This document shows, piece after piece, positions 7,865 to 16,302 of a stretch of 64,000 bases of DNA; the stretch's first letter is position 1, and every line of letters begins with the position of its first letter. A program made the translations under genes and the position numbers. The notes below the pieces were generated by a model. It did not search any database. It saw nothing but the letters and a program-made list of their open reading frames with translations, and had not been told where the DNA came from. Origin of the DNA: Paractinoplanes aksuensis (lineage in GTDB: Bacteria > Actinomycetota > Actinomycetes > Mycobacteriales > Micromonosporaceae); contig NZ_JAMYJR010000016.1 in NCBI RefSeq assembly GCF_024137025.1, positions 1 to 64,000 of the forward strand. The letters are read 5' to 3'.

Positions 7865-8818
7865 CTAGAGTCCCTTGATCAACTCGTCGGCGGCGGCGTA
7901 GGGGTCGATCTCGCCCCGGGCGACCGCCGCCGCGAGCGTGCTCAGCGCCGTGCCCTCGCGCAGGTCGCCGATCCGGGCGCGCAGCGTGCCGAGCGCGATC
8001 GCCTCGACCTCGACCGCGGCCCGGCGCTCCCGGCTCAGCTGCAGCGCGTCGCCTTTCTCCATCCAGGCCCGGTGCTTGTCGATCGCGGCCACGATGTCGT
8101 CGATGCCCTCGCCCTGGACCGCCGTCGCCCGCACCACCAGCGGCCGCCAGTCGCCCGGGGCGCGCTCGCCCAGGCCGAGCATGCCCTGGATGTCGCGGTA
8201 GGTGGCGTCGGCCCCGGGCCGGTCGGCCTTGTTGATCACGAAGACGTCGGCCACCTCGAGCACACCGGCCTTGACGGCCTGGATCGCGTCGCCCATGCCC
8301 GGCGCGAGCAGCACCAGCGTCGTGTCGGCGAGCGAGGCGATCTCGACCTCGGCCTGCCCGACCCCGACCGTCTCGACCAGGATCACGTCGCAGCCGGCGC
8401 CCTCCAGGACCCGTACGGCCTGGGGTGTTGTCGCCGACAGACCGCCGAGCTGACCGCGGCTGGACATCGAGCGGATGTAGACGCCGGGGTCGGTGGTGTG
8501 ATCCTGCATACGGATCCGGTCACCCAAAATCGCGCCGCCGGTGAACGGGCTCGACGGGTCGACCGCCAGCACCCCGACCCGCTTACCGGTCGCCCGCAGG
8601 GCCCGCACCAGCTCGTTGGTGGTCGTCGACTTGCCCACCCCGGGCGAGCCGGTGAGCCCGACGACCTGCGCGTTCCCCGCGTACGGGGCGAGGGCCGCGG
8701 CCACCTCGGGCAGGGCCGGATCACCGTTCTCGACCAGCGTGATCAGCCGCGCCACCGAGCGGGCGTCACCGTCACGCGCCTTCGCGACCAGCGCGCCGAC
8801 GTCGGGCCGGGGCCTCAC
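7865..8818 (-). CDS. meaB: B12-mutase-associated GTPase MeaB
   Basis: G3E-family P-loop GTPase that protects and reloads adenosylcobalamin-dependent acyl-CoA mutases. Walker A is GSPGVGKS (57-64), followed by [21 protein letters not shown], the ETVGVGQ switch and the base-recognition NKAD. The start is GTG 8818, whose GTGA overlaps the thiolase stop (8815-8817), giving 317 aa, the usual length; a much longer upstream frame exists but overlaps the thiolase entirely. Translational coupling with the thiolase is likely. Its client here is probably the icmA-encoded mutase or a methylmalonyl-CoA mutase elsewhere. Confidence 0.93.
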   Translation of the reverse strand: MRPRPDVGALVAKARDGDARSVARLITLVENGDPALPEVAAALAPYAGNAQVVGLTGSPGVGKSTTTNELVRALRATGKRVGVLAVDPSSPFTGGAILGDRIRMQDHTTDPGVYIRSMSSRGQLGGLSATTPQAVRVLEGAGCDVILVETVGVGQAEVEIASLADTTLVLLAPGMGDAIQAVKAGVLEVADVFVINKADRPGADATYRDIQGMLGLGERAPGDWRPLVVRATAVQGEGIDDIVAAIDKHRAWMEKGDALQLSRERRAAVEVEAIALGTLRARIGDLREGTALSTLAAAVARGEIDPYAAADELIKGL

Positions 8819-9999
8819 GCCGAAGGGGCCTTGATGATCAGCGCGTCGCCCTGGCCGCCACCGCCGCACAGCCCGGCCGCGCCGTAGACGCCACCGCGGC
8901 GCTGCAGCTCGAGGGCCAGCGTCAGCACCAGCCGGGCGCCGGACATGCCGATCGGGTGACCCAGCGCGATCGCCCCGCCGTTGACGTTGACGATCTCTTC
9001 GTCGACCTTGAGCTCGCGCATCGACTGCAGCACGACCTGGGCGAAGGCCTCGTTCATCTCGATCAGGTCGAGGTCGGCCACGCTCAGGCCCTTCTTGTCG
9101 AGGGCCTGCTTGATGGCGTTGGCCGGCTGCGACTGCAGCGAGTTGTCGGGGCCGGCCACGTTTCCGTGGGCGACGATCTCGGCCAGCCAGGTCAGCCCGA
9201 GTTCCTCGGCCTTGGCCTTGCTCATGACCACGACCGCGGCCGCGCCGTCGGAGATCGGCGACGAGCTGCCCGCGGTGATCGTGCCGTCGGGGGTGAACGC
9301 CGGCCGCAGCTTGCCCAGCGACTCGGCCGTCGCGTCGGGCCGTACCCCCTCGTCGGTGTCGACCACCGGGTCGTCGGCGCGCTGACCGGCCCGGACCGGC
9401 ACGATCTCCTCGGCGAACCGGCCGTCGCGCTGGGCCGCGGCCGCGCGCCGGTGGCTGAGCGCGGCGAACGCGTCCTGCTCGGCCCGGGTGATGCCCAGGG
9501 CGGCCCCGCTGCGCTCGGTCGACTCGCCCATCGAGGTGCCGTCCCACGGGTCGATCAGACCGTCGTAGGCCGTGTGGTCACGCACCAGCACGTCGCCGAA
9601 CTTGATGCCCTGACGCTGGGTCATCAGCAGGTGGGGCGCGTTGGTCATGGACTCCATGCCGCCGGCCACCACGATCTCGAACTCGCCGGCCCGGATCAGC
9701 TGGTCGGCCAGCGCGATGGCGTCGAGGCCGGACAGGCACACCTTGTTGACGGTGAGGGCCGGGGTGGTCATCGGGATGCCGGCCGCGACCGCCGCCTGCC
9801 GGGCCGTGATCTGGCCGCCGCCGGCCTGCAGCACCTGGCCCATGATCACGTATTGCACCTGGTCGGGCCGCACCCCGCCGCGCTCCAGGGCGGCCTCGAT
9901 CGCGTAGCCGCCGAGGGTCGTGGCCGGCAGGTTCTTGAGGTTGCCGAGCAAACGGCCCATGGGGGTGCGGGCGCCGCTCACGATCACCGAGCTGACCAC
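8815..9999 (-). CDS. Acetyl-CoA C-acetyltransferase (thiolase)
   Basis: Degradative/biosynthetic thiolase, 394 aa, condensing or cleaving acetoacetyl-CoA. Nucleophile Cys88 sits in [10 protein letters not shown], the catalytic His in [16 protein letters not shown], and the second Cys in [14 protein letters not shown] 9999 is the chosen start: GGAAG lies about eight bases upstream and the product then matches the family N-terminus ([13 protein letters not shown]). It overlaps meaB by four bases and diverges from the epimerase gene, a block also seen in Streptomyces and mycobacteria. With the hydroxybutyryl-CoA dehydrogenase at 28183 it could supply C4 acyl-CoAs. Confidence 0.92.
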   Translation of the reverse strand: MVSSVIVSGARTPMGRLLGNLKNLPATTLGGYAIEAALERGGVRPDQVQYVIMGQVLQAGGGQITARQAAVAAGIPMTTPALTVNKVCLSGLDAIALADQLIRAGEFEIVVAGGMESMTNAPHLLMTQRQGIKFGDVLVRDHTAYDGLIDPWDGTSMGESTERSGAALGITRAEQDAFAALSHRRAAAAQRDGRFAEEIVPVRAGQRADDPVVDTDEGVRPDATAESLGKLRPAFTPDGTITAGSSSPISDGAAAVVVMSKAKAEELGLTWLAEIVAHGNVAGPDNSLQSQPANAIKQALDKKGLSVADLDLIEMNEAFAQVVLQSMRELKVDEEIVNVNGGAIALGHPIGMSGARLVLTLALELQRRGGVYGAAGLCGGGGQGDALIIKAPSA

Positions 10000-10048
10000 G
10001 GTCTTCGCTTCCGTTCTGCCGAGGCGGACAAAGGGGGGACCCCTCGCT

Positions 10049-10068
10049 GGCCTTAACGGCCGTTTAGG
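10049..10068. promoter_or_regulatory. Imperfect 20-bp palindrome between thiolase and epimerase genes
   Basis: GCCTTAACGGCCGTTTAGGC is a 10+10 inverted repeat with one mismatched pair, centred in the 82-bp divergent intergenic region. It is well placed to control both genes through a dimeric repressor (a TetR-type site is possible). No cognate regulator is adjacent. Confidence 0.45.
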
Positions 10069-10081
10069 CAAGACTAATAGG

Positions 10082-10570
10082 ATGACCGAGCTTCCACCTA
10101 GTGCCAGTTCCCCCGAGAATCTCACATCACCCGAGGTCGGACTGCTGCGCGTCGATCATGTCGGCATCGCCGTGGCCGACCTCGACGCTGCGATGGCCTT
10201 CTATGCCCAGACCTTCGGTCTGCGATGCGTGCATGAGGAGACGAACGAGGAGCAAGGCGTACGGGAGGCGATGCTCGCGGTCGGCGACGGCACCGGCCCC
10301 CGCATCCAGCTGCTCGCCCCGGCCCGCCCCGACTCGGCGATCGCCAAGTTCCTCGACCGCAGCGGCCCCGGCCTGCAGCAGCTGGCCTACACAGTGGCCG
10401 ATGTGGAGGCCGCCTCGGCCGCCCTGCGCGCCCGCGGCCTGCGGCTGCTCTACGACACCCCGCGCCGGGGCACGGCCGGCTCGCGCATCAACTTCGTGCA
10501 CCCCAAGGACGCCGGGGGTGTTCTGGTGGAGTTGGTGGAGTTAGCGAGGCTTGATGACCCTAAAGGGTGA
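10082..10570 (+). CDS. mce: Methylmalonyl-CoA epimerase
   Basis: VOC-fold metalloenzyme that interconverts (2R)- and (2S)-methylmalonyl-CoA. Start ATG 10082 gives 162 aa: a short disordered N-terminus, then [19 protein letters not shown] with metal ligand His26, the second module beginning near [14 protein letters not shown], and the C-terminal [14 protein letters not shown] with the catalytic/metal Glu. No strong Shine-Dalgarno is present, so a leaderless or short-leader mRNA is possible. It diverges from thiolase-meaB, forming the usual actinobacterial methylmalonyl handling cluster. Confidence 0.92.
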   Translation: MTELPPSASSPENLTSPEVGLLRVDHVGIAVADLDAAMAFYAQTFGLRCVHEETNEEQGVREAMLAVGDGTGPRIQLLAPARPDSAIAKFLDRSGPGLQQLAYTVADVEAASAALRARGLRLLYDTPRRGTAGSRINFVHPKDAGGVLVELVELARLDDPKG

Positions 10571-10830
10571 ATCATCCTGACGAGAGGGCAGCATCCTGGC
10601 AGGATCTCGGAGCAGAGCGGGCCACGGCGCTGGTCCTCGGTCGACGGTGCCCGGGTGAACCCCGGATACAGCAGGTGACGACGGGCCGAACCTGGCCCGC
10701 CGCCCGGGCGAAGTGCTCCGGCCGAACGGTGGACCTGGGTGATCGCGGGCCTGCTCAAAGCTGATCTACGTGTCTTTTCCGATGCACGTCCGGTCTTGCG
10801 TGGCTCGTGCGTCTTCGCCAGGATGGCCCA

Positions 10831-12132
10831 ATGCCCCAGCAGCAGGATCAGAATTTGGCGTTCTTCGACACCGCGAACTCTCAGCACGACTTCACCGTTG
10901 TGCTCCGCGGGTACGACCGCGGGCAGGTGGACGCTCACCTCGGCCGCCTGGTCGCCGCGCTCAACCAGTCCGAGCAGGCCCGTGGCGAGGCCGAGCAGCG
11001 GATGAACGACGCCCAGCGCCGTCTGCGCCAGGCCGAGCAGCGGCTCAATGCGGTCGAGCAGAAGCTGGCCGACAGCAACAAGCTGCTGGAAGAGAACAAC
11101 CGGCCGACGCTCTCCGGGCTGGGCACCCGGGTCGAGCAGATCCTGCGACTGGCCGAGGAACAGGCCAACGACCACCGGAGCGAGGCGAAGCGAGAGTCCG
11201 AGGGCATCCTCTCCGCCGCCCGCCTCGAGGCGCGTGAGATCACCGACAAGGCGCGGGCCGAGGCGGCCGCCATGAAGGCCACCGCCGAGCGCGAGGCCGG
11301 TCAGGTGCGCACCCACGCCGAGCGCGAGGCGGCCGAGGCCCGGGTCCAGGCCCGGCGCGAGGCCGACACGCTGCGCGGCGACGCCGACCGCGAGACCAAA
11401 CAGCTGCGCACGGTCACCGCGCACGAGGTGGCCGAGCTCAAGTCGACGGTCGAGCGCGAGGTCGCGTCACTGCGGGCCACCGCCGAGCGCGAGATCACCC
11501 AGCAGCGGGCCAAGGCCTCCCGCGAGGCTGAGGAGAAGCGCGCCGAGGCGACCAAGCTGCTGACCGACGCCCGCGACAAGCGCGACAAAGACCTGCAGGC
11601 GCTCGCGCTCGAGATCGCCGAGCGCCGCGAGAAGGCCGAGCGCGAGGAATCGCAGCGCCACGCGGCCCAGGTCACCGCCACCCAGAAGATGGTGGCCGAG
11701 GCCGAGGAACGCGCCCGCGCCGCCGAGGACCGCTCGAAGGAGATCTCGCAGCGGGCCGAGCAGCGCCGCATCGAGTCCGAGCGCAACGCGGCCGAGACCA
11801 CCGAGAAGGCCCGCGCACTCTCCGAGAAGACGATCAGCGAGGCCCGGTCCGAGGCCCAGCGCCAGCTCAGCGAGGCCCGCACCGAGGCCGAGCTCACCAC
11901 CCAGGCCGCCAAGCGCGAGGTCGAAGACCTCACCCGCCAGAAGGACGCGGTCACCAACCAGCTCGGCCAGATGCTGTCCGGCCTGTCCGGTCTGGTGCCC
12001 GGGGTCGGGCCGGCCAAGGCGGCCGAGGCGGTCGCCAAGGCAGCCGAGGCGGCGCCCGCTCCGCGCGGCCCCGAGGGCCCGAAGCCCGCCGAGACCGAGA
12101 ACAAGCAGGTCCCGGCGAAGACGAATTCCTGA
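10831..12132 (+). CDS. DivIVA-domain coiled-coil protein (Scy/FilP locus, copy 1)
   Basis: 433-aa cytoskeletal-type protein. The N-terminus has the DivIVA-like motif FTVVLRGYDRGQVDAHLGRL, then a nearly uninterrupted Ala/Glu/Arg coiled coil from about residue 45 to 385 with eleven- and seven-residue periodicity, and a Pro/Lys-rich tail. ATG 10831 is preferred over GTG 10807 because AGGA lies at a good distance. The gene sits just after the epimerase, exactly where Streptomyces has the polar-growth proteins FilP and Scy. It shares the block RVEQIL-LAEEQA with the next gene, so the two are paralogues. Expected role: tip-located scaffold in polar growth or branching. Which one is Scy and which FilP cannot be told from sequence alone. 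Confidence 0.8.
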   Translation: MPQQQDQNLAFFDTANSQHDFTVVLRGYDRGQVDAHLGRLVAALNQSEQARGEAEQRMNDAQRRLRQAEQRLNAVEQKLADSNKLLEENNRPTLSGLGTRVEQILRLAEEQANDHRSEAKRESEGILSAARLEAREITDKARAEAAAMKATAEREAGQVRTHAEREAAEARVQARREADTLRGDADRETKQLRTVTAHEVAELKSTVEREVASLRATAEREITQQRAKASREAEEKRAEATKLLTDARDKRDKDLQALALEIAERREKAEREESQRHAAQVTATQKMVAEAEERARAAEDRSKEISQRAEQRRIESERNAAETTEKARALSEKTISEARSEAQRQLSEARTEAELTTQAAKREVEDLTRQKDAVTNQLGQMLSGLSGLVPGVGPAKAAEAVAKAAEAAPAPRGPEGPKPAETENKQVPAKTNS

Positions 12133-12217
12133 GCCGCCGGCCGGGGCACGCCAGCGGTTGCGACCTTCTTCCGGGTGCGCGACCGTGGTTAGCGCCCGGT
12201 CGCTGGATATCGATGCG

Positions 12218-12246
12218 GGCCGTATCGGAGTTTCTCCGGTACGGCC
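12218..12246 (+). terminator. Hairpin terminator after coiled-coil gene 1
   Basis: GGCCGTATCGGAG pairs with CTCCGGTACGGCC over 13 bp (one G-U) around a TTT loop, 85 bp after the stop. There is no U tract, as is common in actinobacteria. Confidence 0.6.
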
Positions 12247-12257
12247 TCGCTCGTTTC

Positions 12258-12297
12258 GGGCATAGCCCGGTTCGCATCTGGGCATAGCCCGGTTCGC
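12258..12297. repeat. Two 18-bp direct repeats upstream of coiled-coil gene 2
   Basis: GGGCATAGCCCGGTTCGC occurs at 12258-12275 and 12280-12297, a 22-bp spacing (about two helical turns). Each copy contains the small palindrome GGGC-ATA-GCCC. The location, about 100 bp before ATG 12396, suits an activator or repressor array. Confidence 0.6.
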
Positions 12298-12395
12298 GCA
12301 AGTCGGGGTCAGACAAATCACAACTAGGCGCATATGCCGCTCGGAGGGTGTGTATCCCCCCGAGGCCGGACGATGCGTATGTGAGGATGGACAGC

Positions 12396-13820
12396 ATGTC
12401 GCACGGCGGGGAAATTCTTGGTCTGGGCGGAGACGCAGCTACCGAACCCAGCTTCGACATCGCCCTCCGGGGCTATGAGAAGAAGCAGGTCGAGCGGTAC
12501 GTCACGCGGGCCGAGAACGAGATCGCCGCGCTGGCGGCCGAGCGCGAGCAGGCGTACTCGCAGATGCAGGCCATGAACGCGCAGATCGAGCGCCTCCAGC
12601 AAGAGGTCGTGCAGGTCCGCAAGCAGAACGGCCTGGGCGCCGAGGTGTCGTTCCGCCACCTGGGCCCGCGGGTCGAGCAGATCCTGGCCCTGGCCGAGGA
12701 GCAGGCCGAGGCGATCAAGGCGTCGGCCACCGACGACATCGCGGGCCGCCTGGCCGAGGCCGAGCGCATCCGGGCCGAGGCCGAGGGCCACGCCCACAAC
12801 GGCATCCGCGACTTCGAGATCGCGCTGGCCGCCCGCCGGGCCGAGGAGGAGCGGGCCGACGCGGCCAAGCGCGCTGCCTCGGACAAGGCGCTGGCCGCGG
12901 CCCGCCAGTCGGCCGAGCAACTGCGCACCGAGGCCGAAAACACCGTGACCCGGGCCCGGGCCGACGCCCAGCAGCTCACCGACCAGACCGCGCAGCAGGC
13001 CCTGCGGACCCGGGCCGAGGCCGACGGCTACGCCAAGTCGACCCGCATGCAGGCCGATCAAGAGATCAAGGCGCTGCGCGACAAGACCCAGCAAGAGATC
13101 AACGGCCGGCGCGCCGCCGCCGACCGGGCCCACACCGAGCAGGTGGCCGCGATCGAGCAAGACCTGGCCCAGAAGCGCCAGGCCGCGGCGCAGGAGCTGG
13201 CCCACATGCGGGCCGGCGTCGAGAAGCAGTGCGCCGACCTGCGCAGCGAGGCCGACCGGTACGCCGAAGAGGTGCTGCGCCGCTCCGAGGAGCAGGCCAC
13301 CGCGGCCCGCAACGAGATCGCCGGCCAGCAGGAGAAGATCGCCGAGGCCGGCCGCGAGCTCGAGGCGGCCCGGGCCAAGGTGACCGAGGCCGAGCGCGAC
13401 CTGGCCGCCGCCCAGGGCCGGGCCCGAGCCGGCGCGGCCGAGGCCGACCAGGTCGAGAAGCGCCTGACCGCGACCCGCACCGAGCTCGAGTCCGCGCAGT
13501 CCCGGCTGACCGAGGCCAAGCAGGCCGGCGAGGCCGCCGAGCGGCGCGCCGCCGAGGTCCGCCGTCAGGTCCAGAAAGAGGCGAAGCGGGTGGCCGAGCT
13601 GGCCGCGGCCGCGGTCATGGCCGCCGCCGCCTCGCCCGACGACGAGCCGGACGACCTGCTCGAGGAAGAAAAGAGTGGCGGGGCCCACGCGGCCGACAAG
13701 CCGGTCGAGAAGCCGGCGGACAAGCCGACCGGACAGCACGCCGCCGGTCCGGCCAAGGTCACGGCGTCGGCCAAGGTCACCGTTCCGCCGTCCTCCCGCG
13801 TGGGCGCTGAGGCGGAATAG
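12396..13820 (+). CDS. DivIVA-domain coiled-coil protein (Scy/FilP locus, copy 2)
   Basis: 474 aa, ATG 12396 with GAGGA eight bases upstream. The N-terminal DivIVA-like motif FDIALRGYEKKQVERYV is followed by a coiled coil (about 35-435) interrupted by HLGPRVEQILALAEEQAE, the same block as in the preceding gene. The C-terminal 45 residues are acidic, then Lys/Pro/Ala-rich and likely disordered. Paralogy, tandem position and synteny with Streptomyces scy/filP suggest a polar cytoskeletal scaffold. Streptomyces Scy is far longer (about 1,300 aa), so the coil has been shortened here or expanded there. Confidence 0.8.
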   Translation: MSHGGEILGLGGDAATEPSFDIALRGYEKKQVERYVTRAENEIAALAAEREQAYSQMQAMNAQIERLQQEVVQVRKQNGLGAEVSFRHLGPRVEQILALAEEQAEAIKASATDDIAGRLAEAERIRAEAEGHAHNGIRDFEIALAARRAEEERADAAKRAASDKALAAARQSAEQLRTEAENTVTRARADAQQLTDQTAQQALRTRAEADGYAKSTRMQADQEIKALRDKTQQEINGRRAAADRAHTEQVAAIEQDLAQKRQAAAQELAHMRAGVEKQCADLRSEADRYAEEVLRRSEEQATAARNEIAGQQEKIAEAGRELEAARAKVTEAERDLAAAQGRARAGAAEADQVEKRLTATRTELESAQSRLTEAKQAGEAAERRAAEVRRQVQKEAKRVAELAAAAVMAAAASPDDEPDDLLEEEKSGGAHAADKPVEKPADKPTGQHAAGPAKVTASAKVTVPPSSRVGAEAE

Positions 13821-13900
13821 AGCGCACGTGCGATAACGTCGCCGCCGAGACTGTGCGGCCGGCGTGGAAACCACCGGCACCCACCCTTGTGGAGGAACCG

Positions 13901-15031
13901 GTGGCCAAGGACGATGATCTGCCGGTGGAGGCTCCGGACGACGACGAGACGCTCGACAAGGCGGCCGAGGACCACCTGGCAGGCCGGTTCGGGCGCCCCG
14001 GGCCGCCGCTCGACCGCCGCAACCCGTTCATGCTCGGCCTGCTGGGCGGGTTGGGCATCATCCTGGCGTACGCGATCTTCCTGGGTCTGCGCAACGCGGC
14101 GTCCATCCTCGTCCTGATCTTCATCGCGCTCTTCCTGGCCATCGGGCTCAACCCGGCCGTGGTGCGGCTGCGCAGCTGGGGTGTCCCGCGCGGGCTGGCC
14201 GTGGCGATCGTCGCGCTCTCCGTCGTCGCTCTGCTCGCGGGCGGCATCATCGCGCTCATCCCGCCGCTGATCGGCCAGACCACCGAGCTGATCCAGAACG
14301 TGCCCGGCTACATCCAGAGCCTGCAGCGCAACGAGACCATCAACGACCTGGTCCAGCGGTACGACATCGTCAACCGGGTGACCAGCGCGCTCAACGCGGG
14401 CACGGTTGGCGGGGCCGTCGGCGGCGTGGTCGGCGTCGGCCGCATGCTGGCCGGCACCGTCTTCAACCTGCTGACCGTGCTGGTGCTGACGATCTATTTC
14501 ATGGCCTCGTTCGACCGCATCCGCGAGACGGGCTACTCGCTCGTGCCGGCCTCGCGCCGGGTGCGGGTGCGGCTGCTCACCGACGAGATCCTGACCAAGG
14601 TCGGCGCGTACATGGTGGGCGCGATCTCGATCGCCGTGCTGGCCGGGGCCAGCACCTGGTTCCTGGCCGTCATCCTGGGCCTGGCCTACCCGTTCGCGCT
14701 GGCCGTGGTCGTGGCCATCACCGACCTGATCCCGCAGATCGGGGCCACGCTGGGCGCGATCGTGGTGAGCCTGGTCGGCTTCGCGTCGTCGCTGAGCGAC
14801 GGCATCATCTGCGCCGTCTTCTTCATCCTGTACCAGCAGATCGAGAACTACCTGATCTATCCGAACGTGATGCGCCGCTCGGTCAAGGTCAGCGACGTCG
14901 CGGCCGTGGTCGCGGCCCTGCTCGGCGTGGCGCTGTTCGGCGTGGTGGGCGCGCTGGTAGCCATCCCGATGGTGGCCGCCATCCAGCTGATCATGCGTGA
15001 GGTGATCGTGCCGAGCCAGGAGGCCCGTTAG
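13901..15031 (+). CDS. AI-2E family (PerM-type) membrane transporter
   Basis: Polytopic membrane protein of about 376 aa. After an acidic cytoplasmic N-terminus, there are about eight membrane segments; the family signature LDLIPQIGATLG-like stretch (ITDLIPQIGATLGAIV) and YQQIENYLIYPNVM are present. GTG 13901 is chosen because GGAGG lies five bases upstream; a longer frame from GTG 13853 lacks one. Family members are proposed exporters or ion/proton antiporters; the substrate here is unknown. It follows the coiled-coil genes on the same strand and ends three bases before the convergent hydrolase. Confidence 0.85.
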   Translation: MAKDDDLPVEAPDDDETLDKAAEDHLAGRFGRPGPPLDRRNPFMLGLLGGLGIILAYAIFLGLRNAASILVLIFIALFLAIGLNPAVVRLRSWGVPRGLAVAIVALSVVALLAGGIIALIPPLIGQTTELIQNVPGYIQSLQRNETINDLVQRYDIVNRVTSALNAGTVGGAVGGVVGVGRMLAGTVFNLLTVLVLTIYFMASFDRIRETGYSLVPASRRVRVRLLTDEILTKVGAYMVGAISIAVLAGASTWFLAVILGLAYPFALAVVVAITDLIPQIGATLGAIVVSLVGFASSLSDGIICAVFFILYQQIENYLIYPNVMRRSVKVSDVAAVVAALLGVALFGVVGALVAIPMVAAIQLIMREVIVPSQEAR

Positions 15032-15034
15032 GCC

Positions 15035-15841
15035 CTAACTCCGGCCGGGCATCGGGACGTTGTTGAAGGCCGAGGTCGTGCGGTCGGCGTACGCGTTCAT
15101 GTCGCCCGTCTCCATCGGACCGTCCCACGTCCGCGGCAGCGGCACACCGACCGACGGCGCCACCCGGCGGACGATCTCGTCCAGGATCGTCTCGGCGTCA
15201 CCGACCCACAGGTGCTTGCCCCCTGCCACCGGCAGCACCTCGCACTGCGGAACGGCGGCGAACCTTTCCTGGGCCTCGGCCGGGCGCAGGTAGTCGTCGA
15301 ACTCGGGCACGATCGCGGTCAGCGGCTTGCCGTCGGCGGCCCAGGCGGCCAGATGTTCGGGCTGGGAGAAACGCAACGGCGGCGACAGCAGGATGGCGCC
15401 GGCCACTGACGGGTCGAGCCCGTGCATCAGAGTGAGGTCGGTGCCGAACGACCAGCCGACCAGCCAGACGTTGGGCAGGTCGGCGAACTCGGCGTACTCG
15501 ATGGCGGCGGCCACGTCGTACTTCTCGTCGACGCCCTTCGAGAACGAGCCCTCGCTGGTGCCGCGCACGCTGGACGTGCCGCGGGTGTTGAAGCGCAGCA
15601 CGGCGATCCCGGCCAGCGCGGGCAACCGCCACGCCGCCTTACGGAAGATGTGGCTGTCCATCATGCCGCCGTGGGTGGGCAGCGGGTGCAGGCAGACCAG
15701 GGTGGCGACGGGCTCGCGGTCGAGCGGGCGGGCCAGCTCACCGACCAGGGTGAGGCCGTCGGCGGTCTCCAGCTCGATGTCCTCGCGGTTCGCGGGCAGG
15801 ATCGAGTTGGCTCGGATGGGGCTGCTCATTGCCTCTGTCAC
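15035..15841 (-). CDS. Alpha/beta hydrolase
   Basis: 268-aa cytosolic hydrolase. Features: LVCLHPLPTHGGMMDSHIF (oxyanion region), RFNTRGTSSVRG, nucleophile elbow GWSFGTD with Ser, an acidic residue near VPEFDDYLRP, and catalytic His in GGKHLWVG. The first family hit is usually annotated as a dienelactone-hydrolase-like or peptidase-like protein; substrate unknown. Start GTG 15841 or ATG 15829, both with weak AGG-type sites. It shares direction with the zinc-ribbon gene 45 bp upstream. Confidence 0.85.
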   Translation of the reverse strand: MTEAMSSPIRANSILPANREDIELETADGLTLVGELARPLDREPVATLVCLHPLPTHGGMMDSHIFRKAAWRLPALAGIAVLRFNTRGTSSVRGTSEGSFSKGVDEKYDVAAAIEYAEFADLPNVWLVGWSFGTDLTLMHGLDPSVAGAILLSPPLRFSQPEHLAAWAADGKPLTAIVPEFDDYLRPAEAQERFAAVPQCEVLPVAGGKHLWVGDAETILDEIVRRVAPSVGVPLPRTWDGPMETGDMNAYADRTTSAFNNVPMPGRS

Positions 15842-15886
15842 TGCCTTCAGTCCGGTTTTGGGGGGCGGTGGGGTGGTTGGCGGGGC

Positions 15887-16228
15887 TTATCCGTAGCGGG
15901 GCGCGTTGCGGGAGCGCTCCACCCCTGGGCCGCGCCGGTCGCGGGCCTTCCAGCAACCGGTGTGCCAGTGCCGCCGGTCGGTCTCGTCGCCCCGCCCGTC
16001 GATCGGCCACGCCACCACATGGGCCACGCCGGGCCGGATCTCTTGCATGCAACCCGGGCACCGGTACGTCTTGACGGCGGCCCCACCGAAGATCGACCGC
16101 ACCATCCATTCGCCGTCCTGCCACTGCTGGCGGCCCTCGATGCCCTTGCGGACCCGCTCGTCGGTCAGGTCACGCAGCGGCTCGACGCCGGCGTCACGGC
16201 GACGGGGATGGTTGCGGCGGGGACTCAC
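15887..16228 (-). CDS. Small zinc-ribbon/HNH-like protein, conserved in actinobacteria
   Basis: 113 aa with a basic N-terminus and a probable metal site: CPGC at about residues 57-60, then HVVAWP, and HWHTGCW. The C-x2-C plus H/C pattern looks like a treble-clef or incomplete HNH fold. Similar short proteins next to aldehyde dehydrogenase or hydrolase genes are widespread in actinobacteria and carry uninformative names such as ATP/GTP-binding protein; no P-loop is visible here. Start GTG 16228. It precedes the hydrolase and may share its transcript. Function unknown. Confidence 0.7.
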   Translation of the reverse strand: MSPRRNHPRRRDAGVEPLRDLTDERVRKGIEGRQQWQDGEWMVRSIFGGAAVKTYRCPGCMQEIRPGVAHVVAWPIDGRGDETDRRHWHTGCWKARDRRGPGVERSRNAPRYG

Positions 16229-16289
16229 CTTTCCAGGTTACGGGTAATGCCGATCACGTTCGGCTCGTGCCTGGAGGTAACAAGCGAAT

Positions 16290-16302
16290 TACACTCGCGT
16301 TC
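16290..16302 (+). promoter_or_regulatory. Probable -10 element for the aldehyde dehydrogenase
   Basis: TACACT at 16290-16295 places transcription start at about 16302-16303, the A of ATG 16303, suggesting another leaderless transcript. The -35 region is weak. Confidence 0.4.

Noticed and set aside
10571..10830. Small gene between epimerase and the first coiled-coil gene
   Set aside because: The only frames are short, lack ribosome sites and have no coding bias.
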